From Primula veris (taxonomy: Eukaryota; Streptophyta; Magnoliopsida; Ericales; Primulaceae): DNA of 64,000 nucleotides. The notes below the pieces were generated by a model. It did no database searches and had not been told where the DNA came from. It worked only from the letters and a program-made list of their open reading frames with translations. The translations under genes and the position numbers were made by a program. The stretch is from NCBI GenBank assembly GCA_963682055.1, contig OY821744.1, forward strand, positions 26,264,967 through 26,328,966. Reading direction: 5' to 3'. Positions 10,851 through 23,600 of the stretch are shown here, piece by piece (position 1 is the stretch's first letter; each line of letters begins with the position of its first letter).

Positions 10851-11034
10851 TGGAAGAATTCTCGTTAGGTACCCTCCACATACTAGAAGATTTCGGCCAG
10901 AAGGTAGATCTAACACGTCGAATAAGAGAAGTCTAACTAAATTACCCCGAAGGCATCATCACATTAAAATTTAAAAGAATTAATTCAAAACGCGGACGAT
11001 TCAGGCGCTACGCTAATTTTTGAAGATTAAGATC
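10851..11034 (+). pseudogene. Broken copy of sacsin-like exon 1
   Basis: The sequence starts atggaagaattctcgttagg and stays alignable with exon 1 of the real gene (11688 onward) for about 180 bp, through the codons of the ATPase N-box region (cgcggacgattcaggcgct). It has an in-frame stop after about 25 codons (gtc taa), an extra frame change at ...aaatttaaaag..., and no continuation after the N-box region. It arose by duplication of the promoter plus the start of exon 1. Confidence 0.85.
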
Positions 11035-11149
11035 AAAATACATAGATTTTTTTTTTAATTTTTCATTAACTTTCCTCTAAATAGGAGGGCCCGCAACCCC
11101 GACCGTCTTCACCCACTCCCGTTCCAATTACACAATTTACTACAGTATC

Positions 11150-11430
11150 CAAAAATTTGTGACCCCAAAACTTACAAAATTGAAAATACACCAGTACTAT
11201 TAAATCACAAATATCAAAACTACACGGGCTATTTGGAAAAAAAAACCCATAGTAAAATGGCTATTTAGCATAATTTAACTCATTGACCTCAAATCAACCA
11301 TTGGCTTATTCTCAAGTAACACCTGAACAAAGAGTATCAAACTAAACAAATCCATACTATTTCCATCATATTAACAAACACAAAAAAAAAAAAAAAAAAA
11401 ATCAAAATGGAAGAATCACAAAAAATTATA
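11150..11430 (+). repeat. Upstream copy 2 of the gene's 5' flank with a vestigial start
   Basis: It runs from ccaaaaatttgtgaccccaaaac through aactcattgacctcaaatc to an A-run and aaaatggaagaat (ATG at 11407). There the homology to exon 1 stops after four codons and the next copy begins. Confidence 0.75.
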
Positions 11431-11439
11431 CTACAGGAT

Positions 11440-11687
11440 CCAAAAAATTGTGACCCCAAAACTTACACAAATACAATAGTTAATCACAAATATCGAAACT
11501 GTACGGGCTAAATTGGAAAAAATATCATAGTGAAAAGGGTTTATTAGCATTTTAACTCATTGACCTCAAACCAACTGTAACCAATAAAATAAAAGAGTAT
11601 TATAACTAACAGTCTAAAAAAACAAACCCATCCAATTCCCATCAGATATTCAGATTACAGAAAAAACAAATTAAAATAAATCAAAAA
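11440..11687 (+). promoter_or_regulatory. Proximal 5' flank / 5' UTR of the sacsin-like gene (copy 3)
   Basis: This is the third and only intact member of the repeated 5' flank, ending at the true start codon at 11688. The start is chosen because the frame opens directly into the conserved first ATPase repeat and the start context is AAAAAATGG. No clear TATA box or transcription start can be fixed. Confidence 0.45.
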
Positions 11688-14600
11688 ATGGAAGAATTCT
11701 CGTTAGGCGACGCCCCCATACTAGAAGATTTTGGCCAAAAAGTCGATCTAACACGTCGAATAAGAGAAGTCTTATTAAATTATCCCGAAGGCACAACTGT
11801 ATTGAAAGAATTAATCCAAAATGCCGATGACGCAGGCGCTACTAAGGTCCATCTCTGTTTGGATCGTCGGATTCATCCAAAAGGGAGTTTGTTGTCACCC
11901 AGACTCGCGCAGTGGCAGGGACCGGCTTTGCTTGCTTTTAATGACGCGGTGTTTAGCGAGGAGGATTTTGTGAGTATTTCGAGGATCGGTGCGAGTGTTA
12001 AGCATGGGCAGACTTCTAAGACTGGTCGGTTCGGGTACGTTGTTTGTTTCCTGCTGCTATTTATTGTTATTATTGTTTTTGTTTTTTTAATTAGTGTTTG
12101 GTGCTTAGCAGTTTTTATGTTTAGTACACCAGCGCGCTATTTGCAGAGGTATAAATGAAACGCTTAGGTTTAGTAGATCAAAAACAGAATTTATGTGGTG
12201 CAGTTTAGATTTGGATATTATACACTAATTTCGCGGTTTTTATGTTTAGTCGACTGAAAGTGATGTACAACGCGCTATTTTCATATGATATAGTTTAGTT
12301 GACTATATAAATGAAACGGACAGTTTTTTGAAGCTAGGTTTTATGTTTAGTAGATAAAAAATAGAATTTACGGGAAACAGATTAGGTTTGGATATTTTAG
12401 AATACTTTAATGGTTTTTTATGTTTAGTAGACCGAAATGATGTATGTCGTGCAATTTGCAGATGATATAGTTTTAGTTGACGATACTAGAGCAGGTATAA
12501 ATGAATCAGTTTCAGGCGGTTTTATGTTAATTACACTAAAGTAGTGTACATTGTGCTATTTGCAGAGTAGTTTTAGTTGACGATGCTACAGAAGGTATAA
12601 ATGAAACAGTTTCAGGCTTTAGTGGAACGCGGTTTTAGGTTCTGTATATCAAATGCAGAATCTACGGGGTGCATTGGATATTTTACACTAATTTAGCAGT
12701 TTTTATATTTAGTAGACTGAAGTGTTCAACGTCGTGCTAGTTAGAGATGATATGGTTTTAGTTGATGATACTAGAGCAGGTATAAATGATAATAAAACAT
12801 AAAAAAAATTTTGGAGCTTAAATTTGGATATTTTACACTAATTTAGCAGGTTTTTTTTTTTACGTTTAGTAGACTGAAAGTGATGTACATCGTGCTATGT
12901 GCAGATGATATAGTTTTAGTTGACGATATAAATGAAATAGATTGTTTTTTGAAGTGCGGTTTTAGGTTTAGTAGATCAAAAACAGATTTTACGGAAACAG
13001 CGTAAATTTGGTTATTTTACACTAACTTAGCGATTTGTGTGTTTAGTAGACTGAAGTGATGTATGTCGCGCTATTTGCAGATGATATAGTTTTAGTTGGC
13101 GATTCTGTTCTGTATAAATGACAGACAGTTTTTTGAAGCGTGGGCCGTGGTTTTAGATGTAGTAGATCAAAGTAGAATTTATGCAGCTTAAATTAGGAAA
13201 TTTTACAATAATTTCACGTTCAGACCTATAAGACTGGTCGGTTTGGGTGCGTTGTTTGTTTTCTGCTACTGTTTTATTATCGTTTTCTTTTCTTTTTTAG
13301 TATTTTGTACATTAGCAGTTTTTATGTTTTTTTTTTGATAAGCAAGCAGTTTTTATGTTTAGTACACTGGAGTGATGAACAATGCTCTAGTTGGAGATGA
13401 TATAGTTTTAGTTGACGTTACTAGAGCAGGTGTAAATTAATCAGTTTCAGGCGGTTTTTATGTTAAGTACACTAAAGTAATGCATATCGTGTGATATAGT
13501 TTTAGTTGAGAATACCAGAACAGGTACAAACGAAAAACAGTTTTTTGAAGCGCGTTTTTAAGCCTAGGAGATCAAAACAGAATTTGTGGAGCATAAATTG
13601 GGATATTTTACTCTAATTTAGTGGTTTTTATGTTTAGTAGACTGAATTGATGTACATCGCGCTATTTGCAGATGATATAGATTTAGTGGACGATACTAGA
13701 TCAGGTATAAGATTAACAAACAAAGTCTTTAGAGAGCGTGGTTTTAGGTGTAGTAGATCAAAAAAGAATTTATGCAACTTAAATTTGGATATTTGTCACT
13801 AATTTAGCAGTTTTTATGTTTAGTAGACTGAAGTAATGTACATAGTGCTATTTGCAGATGATATAGTTTTAGTTGACTATATTAGAACATGCATAAATGA
13901 AACAGACAAAGTTGTTTTTGAAGGTTTAGGTTTAGTAGACAGTTTTCTTAAGCGGTTTAGGTTTACGAGGTGCAACTTGAATTTGGATATTTTACACTAA
14001 TTTAGCGGTTTTTATGTTTAGTAGAGTAGAGTGAAGTAATGTACATCGCGCTATTTGCAGATGATGTAGTTTGAGTTGACGATACTAGAACAGGTATAAA
14101 TGAAACAATTCCAGGCTTTAGTGGAGCGCGGTTTTAGGTGAAGTAGATCAAAAACAGATTTTATGGTAGACTGAAATGATGTATATCGTGCTAGCTGGAG
14201 ATGATATAGTACTAGTTGACGATGCTAGAGCATATATAGATGAAATAGTTTCAGGCTTTAGTAGAGCGCGGTATTAGGTTTAGTAGATCAAAAAACAGAA
14301 TTTATGGGGTGCAGTTTGGATTTTGATATTTTACGCTAATTTAGCGGCTTTTATGTTTAGTAGACTGTAGTGATGTACTTCGTGCTATTTGCAGATGATA
14401 TAGTTTTAGTTGACGATACTAGAGCAGGTATAAATGAAACAGTTTCAGGCTTTAGTGGAGCGCGATTATAGGTTTAGTAGATCGAAAACAGAATTTATGG
14501 GGTGCAACTTGAATTTGAATATTCTACACTAAATTAGTGGTTTTTATGTTTAGTAGACTGAAGTGGTGTACATCGTGCTATTTGCAGATGATAAAATTTT

Positions 14601-17600
14601 AGTTGACGATACTAGAGCAGGTAAATATGAAACAGTTTCAGGCTTTAGTGGAGCGTGGTTTAGGTTTAGTTGATCAACAACAAAATTTACGTGGTGCAGC
14701 TCAGATTTGGATATTTTACGCTAATTTAGTGGTTTTATGTGTGGTAAACCTAGGTAATGTACATCTCGCTATTTGAAGATATGATTTTAGTTGACGATAC
14801 TAGAGCAGGTATAAATGAAACAGTTTCAGGCTTCAGTGCAGCGCGGTTTTAGGTTTAGTAGATCAAATACAGAATTTATGGGGTTTGGTTAAAATTTGGA
14901 TATTTTACACTAATTTAGCGTTTTTTATGTTTAGTAGACTGAAGTTTTGTAAGTCGTGCTATTTGCAGATGGTATACTTTTAGTAGACGATAGTAGACCA
15001 AGTCTAAATGAAACACTTTCAGGTTTTAGTGGAGTGAGGTTTTATGTTTAGTAGATCAAATGCAGAATCTACGGGGTGCAATTTAAATTTGGATATTTTA
15101 CGGTAATTTAGCGGTTTTTATGTTTAGTACACTAAAGTAATAGACATCGTGCTATTTGCAGATATACAGTTTTAATTGACGATACTAGAGCAGGTATAAA
15201 TGAAACAGTTTCAGGCTTTAGCGGAGCACTGTTTTAGGTTTAGTATATAAAAAAAAAAATTATGGGGTGCCGCTTAAGTTACTATATTTTATGCTGATTT
15301 ATGATATTTAAGTTTGAAGTACACCAAAGTAATGAACACCGTGCTAGTTGGAGATGATTTAGTTTTAGTTGACGATGCTTCAGCAGGTATAAATGAAACA
15401 GTTTCAGGCTTTAGTGGAGCGCGGTTTTAGGTTTAGTAGATCAAAATCAAAATGTTATAGGTTGGTGTACAACACTATCACTATTGCTTGTACTAGTGAT
15501 AGTGTTAAGACTGTTAGTAATATTCTCTAGGGTTATCTATTATAACTATTTATGTTATTACATTTTTATCATATTCCAAAACTAGTTTAAAGAGGTAACA
15601 TCACTCGCCTCTATTAGATCCACTCTGAGAAAGCAGATTTTGTGAGGCGACAATATTACCAGCTAAGTCTATCCCTTCGGACAATAATATGGAAATTAAT
15701 AGTTATATAATAGAACAGAAAAACTTCTAGTGCTAATCTTTTCTGTTGTAAAACTCATGAAGCAATAAAAATATACTTATAGAAACGTCGAACGCCAAAA
15801 AGGTGGATGGTACTTTGAAAATCTTTACTGATTCTCGTTTGACAGTATCCTCCCCTGTGCTTGTGTTGTTTCCGTTCAGATATGTATTTTTTTTATCTAC
15901 CCATGCTACATAACCTGTGTTATGGATATTATGATGTTTTATGATTTGTTGGTATCTTTCTTACCGTCTTTAAGTTCTCTCGGCTTTAATTATTGTTTGG
16001 TATTTAGGTCTATGAAGTTTTCCTGCTTATTACTCTGAAATAGTCTAAAAACTATACGAGAAATTCAATGTTTTTTAAGGTTACCTGTGAAGACCCATTT
16101 TTATTTATTTATTTATACTTTTTTTTTTGGGTATGTGTCCACCTGCTATTTGGAGAAAACTCTATTTTTGCAAAAGAATTAAAATTATTTGCGCAGATGG
16201 AATTACCTGGACTCTTGCTTCCTCAATACTACGATACACCCTGTAACTCAGTGAAATGCTTTTTTTTCCTCGTCTATCTTTCATATATATAAATTCGTGT
16301 TTCTATTGAATTTTTATCATGTCCATGACTAGTTATTATGATTTCTCTTCTGTCTAGGGTTGGGTTCAACTCGGTATACCATTTAACCGACTTGCCGTCA
16401 TTTGTAAGTGGTAAACACGTTGTACTTTTTGATCCTCAGGGTATCTACCTACCAAATGTGTCCATGGCAAATCCTGGAAAACGAATAGATTATACTTCTT
16501 CTTCTGCCCTTTCATTTTACGAAGACCAGTTTCGTCCATATTGTTCTTTTGGTTGTGATATGAAGTCTCCTTTTAGTGGAACTTTATTCCGTTTCCCTTT
16601 GAGAAATGCGGAACAAGCAGCTAGTAGTAAGCTCTCTAAGCAAGCATATCTGGAAGACGATATATCTTCCATGTTTAGTCAGCTTTATAAGGAAGGAGTT
16701 TTTACATTACTTTTTCTAAAAAATGTTATTTCCGTTGAAATGTATATATGGGATGTTGGGTTCTCTGAGCCTCGGAAGATTTACTCATGCTCTATTGAGT
16801 CAGCAAATGACAAGTTGGTTTGGCATAGGCAAGCTCTTCTAAGACTATCGAAATCAACAACTATTTCTGATATGGTGACTGATGAATTCTCTTTGAATTT
16901 CGTTAGTGAAGCAATACTTGAGTCTGGCTCTCAGAAGAGGGTAGATACGTATTATATAGCGCAAACAATGGCATCACCAACCAGTAGAATTGGTTCTTTC
17001 GCCAAAGCTGCATCGAAGGATTATGATATTCATTTATTACCTTGGGCTTCTGTTGCAGCATGCATTTCAGATAATTCAGACAGTGTAATGTTGAAACTGC
17101 ATCTGCCACTTACCAGTTATTCGTAATGCTATATTGCTTATTACACAGTTGTTTTTGTTTGTTTTTTAAAAGAGTGGAACTTGGGGATAATATCACCGAC
17201 AGAATCTTCTGAAACGTTTTTAGAATGCCAGTATCTGTATATTTCACTCAAATATAAGAATCTCATATAACACTTGTTTTTTTCATTTAATTATTTACTA
17301 TTAAATTGTGTATTCATAATGTTGGAGTCTTAGCACAGGAAAATACATCTGGATTTTGAGTTTTGAATTCATGTGGTGATTGAATTGTTAAATTTCCTTT
17401 TCCTTTTTTTTTTCATTCCATTTTGTGGATGAAGCCTTTTCTATATATATATTCTGCCACCAGTCTGTATATTCTCAACTAGTATCTTAAATCTTCACCT
17501 TCTGTATAGTAAAATGTAAGAAGCTTATAATACTTGCCCTTTCGATTTCATTATTTATTTTGTTGTTCTGTGTATTGATACTGATTGGGCCCTAACAAAG

Positions 17601-20600
17601 AAAAATTCATTTGGCCATTCAATTTTGATTTCATTTAGCGACTGAATTTTTAAATTTGAAGCTTCTTTTGTTTATTCTCTCTCTTTTTTCTTACCGTTTT
17701 TAGCTATACGCTTTTAAGGGGTTAATTTCTGAATGCCTTATTTGGTTTATCTGGAAATTCACAGGATGACATTCATAAACTTGGACGGGCATTTTGCTTT
17801 CTTCCTTTGCCTGTACAAACTGGAATGGCTGTGCAAATTAATGGGTATTTTGAAGTTTCATCAAATCGTCGTGGTATTTGGTATGGACAAGACATGGACA
17901 GAAGTGGAAACATGCGTTCTCTTTGGAACATGCTTCTTTTAGAAGATGTTGTGACCCCTACTTTCAGACATATGTTGCTTGGTCTACAAACATTACTCGG
18001 TTCCTCAGATTTATATTATTCTCTTTTTCCCTGTGGCTCCTTTGAAGAACCATGGAGTATTTTAGTTGAACATATATACAAAAATATTAGCAGTGCTCCA
18101 GTGTTTTTTTCTAGAGTTGATAGGGGGAAATGGGTCTCACCAATAGAAGCTTTTCTTCATGATGAGGAGTTTTGTAAAAGTAAAGAACTTGGCGTGGCTC
18201 TTGTAAATCTGGGTATGCATGTAGTTCATTTGCCGAAGGTTCTAAATGATATGCTATTAAAATTTCCCAATTATTTACAGCAAAAAGTGGTTACTCCTGA
18301 TTCAGTAAGACAATATCTTAGGGAATGTAGAGATGTACATGAATTAAACAGACTGTATAAGCTTGTAATGTTGGAATACTGTCTTGAAGACCTGCTTGAT
18401 GATGATGTTGGTAAACATGCATTTAACTTGCATTTGCTTCCTTTGGCTAATGGTGGGTTTGGGTTGTTATCTCAATCTTCGAAAGGGATTTCATATTTTG
18501 TCTGCAATGATTTGGAATACAAGCTTCTCCAACAAATTTCAGATAAGATAATCGATCAAGATATTCCTCCTAAACTGTATGAAAGGCTATTAGCGATTGC
18601 GAAGGCCTCAACGACGAATCTCTCTGTTTTCAATATAAAGTTTTTCCTCCATTGTTTTCCTATATTTGTACCACCTGAATGGAAATTCAAAAGTAGAGTT
18701 TCTTGGGATCCAAAAATTACTTCTAGAACCCATCCGAGTTCCCAATGGTTTATTCTTTTCTGGCAGTATCTGAGGGAAACTTGTACAAAGTTGTCATTGT
18801 TTGGTGATTGGCCTATATTACCATCCCTTTCAAGGCATCTGCATAGGCCTTCTCGACAAAACAAATTGTTGAATGTGGATAAACTATCAGAAAAAATGCA
18901 AGACATTCTTGTCAAAATCGGGTGCGAGATTCTAGACAACAGTTATGGTGTTGATCATCCGGAATTAACAGATTACGTGAGTAGCGCTGATGCTGCAGGG
19001 GTCCTACAGTCAATTTTTAATACAATATCTTCAAACAACTCCATTACGCAAACGTTTCAAGGTATTGCCCATGAAGAGAAAGATGAGCTACGCCAATTCC
19101 TTTTAGATCCAAAATGGTATGTTATTGGAGATCTCATGAGAAGTTCTGACTTATTGAATTGCAAGAAGCTACCAATTTACAGGGTTCACAATGATGATTG
19201 TCCTGAAAGCGCTCAATATTCAGATTTGGAAAATCCTCGGAAGTATTTTCCTCCACGCGGTGTTCCTGAGTGTTTCCTTTCTGACGAATTCATTTCCTGT
19301 TCATCGAGTAAAGAAGAGGACGTTCTTATGCGGTTCTACAAAGTTGAAAGAATGAAAAAAACAAGCTTTTATAAACAAAATGTATTAAACAGAGTTGGCA
19401 TGTTACAACCTGAAGTTCGTGACAGTGTTATGCTTTCTGTTCTCCGCGAGCTCCCTCAGTTATGTGCAGATGATGCAAATTTGAAGGAATATTTGAGAAA
19501 CTTAGAATTTATTCCAACATCTAATGGTACTTTAAAAGCTCCTGCTACACTACATGATCCTCGAAATGAAGAATTATATGATTTATTAGATGATTCTGAT
19601 AGCTTTCCTTCTGGTAAATTTCAAGAACCAGATGTTTTGGACATGTTACAAAGTTTGGGACTTAAATCAAACGTCTCTCTCGAAACAATTTTACAAAGTG
19701 CTCGACAAATAGAGAGGCTAATGTATGAAGACCAAGATAAGGCATGCACAAGAGGAAAAGTTCTTCTTTCATACCTAGAAGTAAATGCATTCAAGTGGTT
19801 GTCGCCTGATGAAGATAAAAAACCATTTAATATAATTTTTTCACGCGCTACAAGACTCCGTAGCGACATAGATAAGTTCTGGAATGATCTCCGAATGATT
19901 TGCTGGTGCCCAGTACTTGTTTCTCCTCCTTATCCAGGTTTACCTTGGCCTAATGTCTCATCCAAAGTTGCTCCACCAAAGCTCGTACGTATGTATACAG
20001 ATCTGTGGCTTGTTTCTGCGAGTATGCGTATTCTTTATCGAGAATGCTCGTCCACTGTCTTATCTCAGTATCTTGGGTGGTCCTCTTCTCCAGGTGGCAG
20101 TTTAATAGCTGCTCAACTTCTCGAGCTTGGAAAAGATAACGAATTTGTGACAAATCAAGAGCTTCGCCAAGAATTGGCAGTAGCAATGCCAAAGATATAT
20201 TCAATATTAATGGCTATGGTTGGAAAAGATGAGATGGATATTGTGAACGCGGTTCTAGAAGGTTCTAGATGGATTTGGGTGGGAGATGGATTTGCAACCT
20301 CTGAAGAGGTTGTCCTTAATGGCCCTCTTCATCTAGCTCCGTACATACGTGTTATTCCTGTTGATTTAGCGGTTTTTAGTAATTTATTCTTGGAGCTTGG
20401 GATTCGTGAATTTATGAAATCAAGCGACTATGCTAATATATTACACCGAATGGCCACGAGGCAAGGTTCTACTCCCCTTGCTGGAGAGGAAATCAGAGCT
20501 GCTTTGTTGATTGCACAACATTTAGCCGAAAATCAGTTTGATGAACAGGATATTAAAATCTTTTTGCCTGATGCGTCGAGTAGACTTACTGCTGCCACAG

Positions 20601-23600
20601 ATTTAGTTTATAACGATGCTCCATGGTTGCTTGGCTCGGACGATAACTCGTTCGGAGATGAAATTATTACCGCAAAACAAAGCGTGCACAAAAGGTTTGT
20701 TCATGGGAATATATCGAATGAAGTTGCAGAAAAACTTGGTGTCCGTTCACTTAGAAGGATTTTACTTGCGGAAAGTGCTGATTCGATGAATTTAAGCTTA
20801 TCAGGTGCGGCCGAAGCATTCGGCCAACATGAAGCATTGACAACCAGACTTAGACACATACTCGAAATGTATGCTGATGGTCCAGGGATTCTTTTCGAGC
20901 TCGTACAAAATGCCGAGGACGCTAAAGCCTCGGAAGTTATATTCCTTTTAGATAAAACTCAGTATGGTACTTCATCAATTCTCTCTCCTGAAATGGCTGA
21001 TTGGCAGGGTCCTGCTTTGTATTCCTTCAACGACTCTGTTTTCAGCTCACAAGATTTGTATGCAATCTCACGTATTGGTCAAGAGAGCAAACTAGAAAAG
21101 CCGTTTTCGATTGGAAGGTTTGGGCTAGGGTTCAATAGTGTATATCATTTCACGGATGTTCCTACATTTGTGTCAGGTGAAAATGTTGTCATGTTTGATC
21201 CCCATGCTTCTTACTTGCCTGGGATCTCTCCGTCTCACCCTGGCCTTCGTATCAAATTTGTTAATAGAGGGATATTGGAACAATTTCCCGACCAATTTTC
21301 TCCATTTTTACATTTCGGATGTGACTTGCAAAATCCGCTTCCTGGGACCCTTTTCCGTTTTCCTCTCAGGACTAAGAATGTTGCTTCACGGAGCCAGATA
21401 AAGAAAGAGATCTACGCACCTGAAGATGTCATGTCGTTGTTTTCTTCGTTTTCTAAGGTTGTTTCCGAGACACTCGTATTTCTACGTAATGTAAAATCGA
21501 TTTCCATTTTCATTAAGGAAGGTGATAATAGTGAAATGCAACTTATACACCGTGTTAGCAAAGAAATTATTGCTGAACCGGATGGTGAAGATAATAAGTT
21601 CTGTCATGTATTTAGCTTAATGCATGAGAATCAACAAGATGCTAATAAACTGAGAAAATCCGCTGATACAACTTTGCCATGGCAATGCCAGAAGGTTTTG
21701 GTGTCAGATTATAACTTGGAGAGTGAAAATTCACACGTGTGGATAACTAGTGAATGTCTGGGTTTAGATAAATCTGCCAAGCTTGATAAGAAGTCGAATA
21801 AGTTTACTCCTTGGGCATGTGTTGCCTCATATTTACATTCTGTGAAGGTTGGTGAGGAGGTCAGTGATACTGCAAATACAAATCAATTTTCTATTATTTC
21901 CGCTCAAGAAAGAAAATCTGAGGGTCGTGCGTTTTGCTTTTTACCGCTCCCTATAAACACGACCCTTCCTGTTAATGTGAATGCATATTTTGAATTATCT
22001 TCAAATCGTAGAGATATTTGGTTCGGGAATGACATGGCGGGAGGAGGGAAGCAACGCTCAGAGTGGAATATATATCTTCTTGAAGAAATTGCTGCCCCGG
22101 CTTATGCCCATTTACTTGAGAAAGTTGCACGTGAGATCGGTCCATGCGAATTGTTTTTCTCGCTTTGGCCAATAGCACTGGGATTAGAACCTTGGTCATC
22201 AATGGTCCGTAAACTCTACCTTTTTATCGCTGAATTTGGAGTTCCTGTACTCTATACAAAAGCTAGAGGTGGAAAGTGGATATCAACCAAGCAAGCAATA
22301 TTTCCTGATTATAATTTCCATATGGCCCATGAGCTCGTCGAATCATTATCACATGCTGGTTTGGCAGTGGTTACTGTTCCTAAGGCAGTGGTAGAGAAAT
22401 TTACAGAGTTCTGTCCACATTTGCATTTTCTCACTCCTCAGTTGCTCAGGTCATTGCTGATTAGGCGAAAACGTGGATTCAAAGATAGAAGTTCCATGAT
22501 TTTGGCTCTTGAGTATTGCTTACTTGATTTGACCGGTCATGTTCGGTGTGATATTCTTCAAGGGGTACCTCTTATACCCCTTTGTAATGGCTCATTCGCA
22601 ACATTTGAGAAAAGAGGGATGGGTGAGAGAATATTTGTCACACGTGGTTGCGAATATGGGCTTCTTAAGGATTTTGTTCCTTATCAGTTAGTAGAGAGTG
22701 AACTATCTGATACCCTTCATGAGAAATTCCGTGACCTAGCAAGAAGTGAGGAACTCAATGTTTGTTTTTTGACATGCAAATTACTTGAAAATATTTTTCC
22801 AAGATTTTTACCGCCAGAGTGGCAGCATGCTAAGCAGGTGTTGTGGACTCCTGGTCTTGAAGGTCAGCCTAGTTTGAAGTGGATGATACTTTTATGGGAT
22901 TACCTAAAGTTGTCATGTGAGGATCTTTCAATATTCTCTAAATGGCCCATTTTGCCTGTTGGTAATGGTCTTTTGTTACAACTTGTTGAAAATTCGAATG
23001 TAATTGAAGATGATGGGTGGAGTGAGAATATGACTTCGTTAATGATGAAATTAGGTTGCCAAGTCTTGCAATCTGGTTTTGAACTAGAACATTTTGCTCA
23101 GTTGAAGAATTATGTGCAGCCACCAACTGCAATTGGGTTGTTAGATACGATAATTTCAGTTTCAGCTAGGACTCAGAATAATATCGAAGTGCTGTTTAAA
23201 GATGCATCACAAGGGGAACTTCATGAACTTCGTAGTTTTATTCTTCAATCTAAGTGGTTTAGTGAAATCGGCTCGTTGGCTAGTATGCATATAAATATAA
23301 TCAAAGAACTTCCTATTTTTGAGACTTTTAAAAGTAGAAAACGTGTTGGGTTGAGTAAACCTACCGTGTGGCTTAAACCAAGTAGCATTTCGGATGATCT
23401 TTTGGATGACAGCTTTGTGCGTACAGAATCGGAGAAGGAAATTGTCATTCTTAGAGACTTCCTAGGGGTTAGCGAACCTTCAAGGGTGGAATTTTATAAA
23501 GATTTTTTACCCAACTGCATGCCTGAATTTGTTAAAAATGAAGAAGCTCTTTTCTCCATTTTACGTGATGTTCAGAATTTGACTGACGAGGATAATGATC

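Noticed and set aside
12105..15461. An active LINE or a CRISPR-like array
   Set aside because: Every unit has stops and indels, there is no endonuclease or full RT, and there are no short identical repeats with unique spacers; this is a eukaryotic intron.
19621..23448. Minus-strand open frames opposite exon 3 (for example 19621-19869, 22938-23132)
   Set aside because: They are shadows of the long sacsin-like exon, with no independent features.
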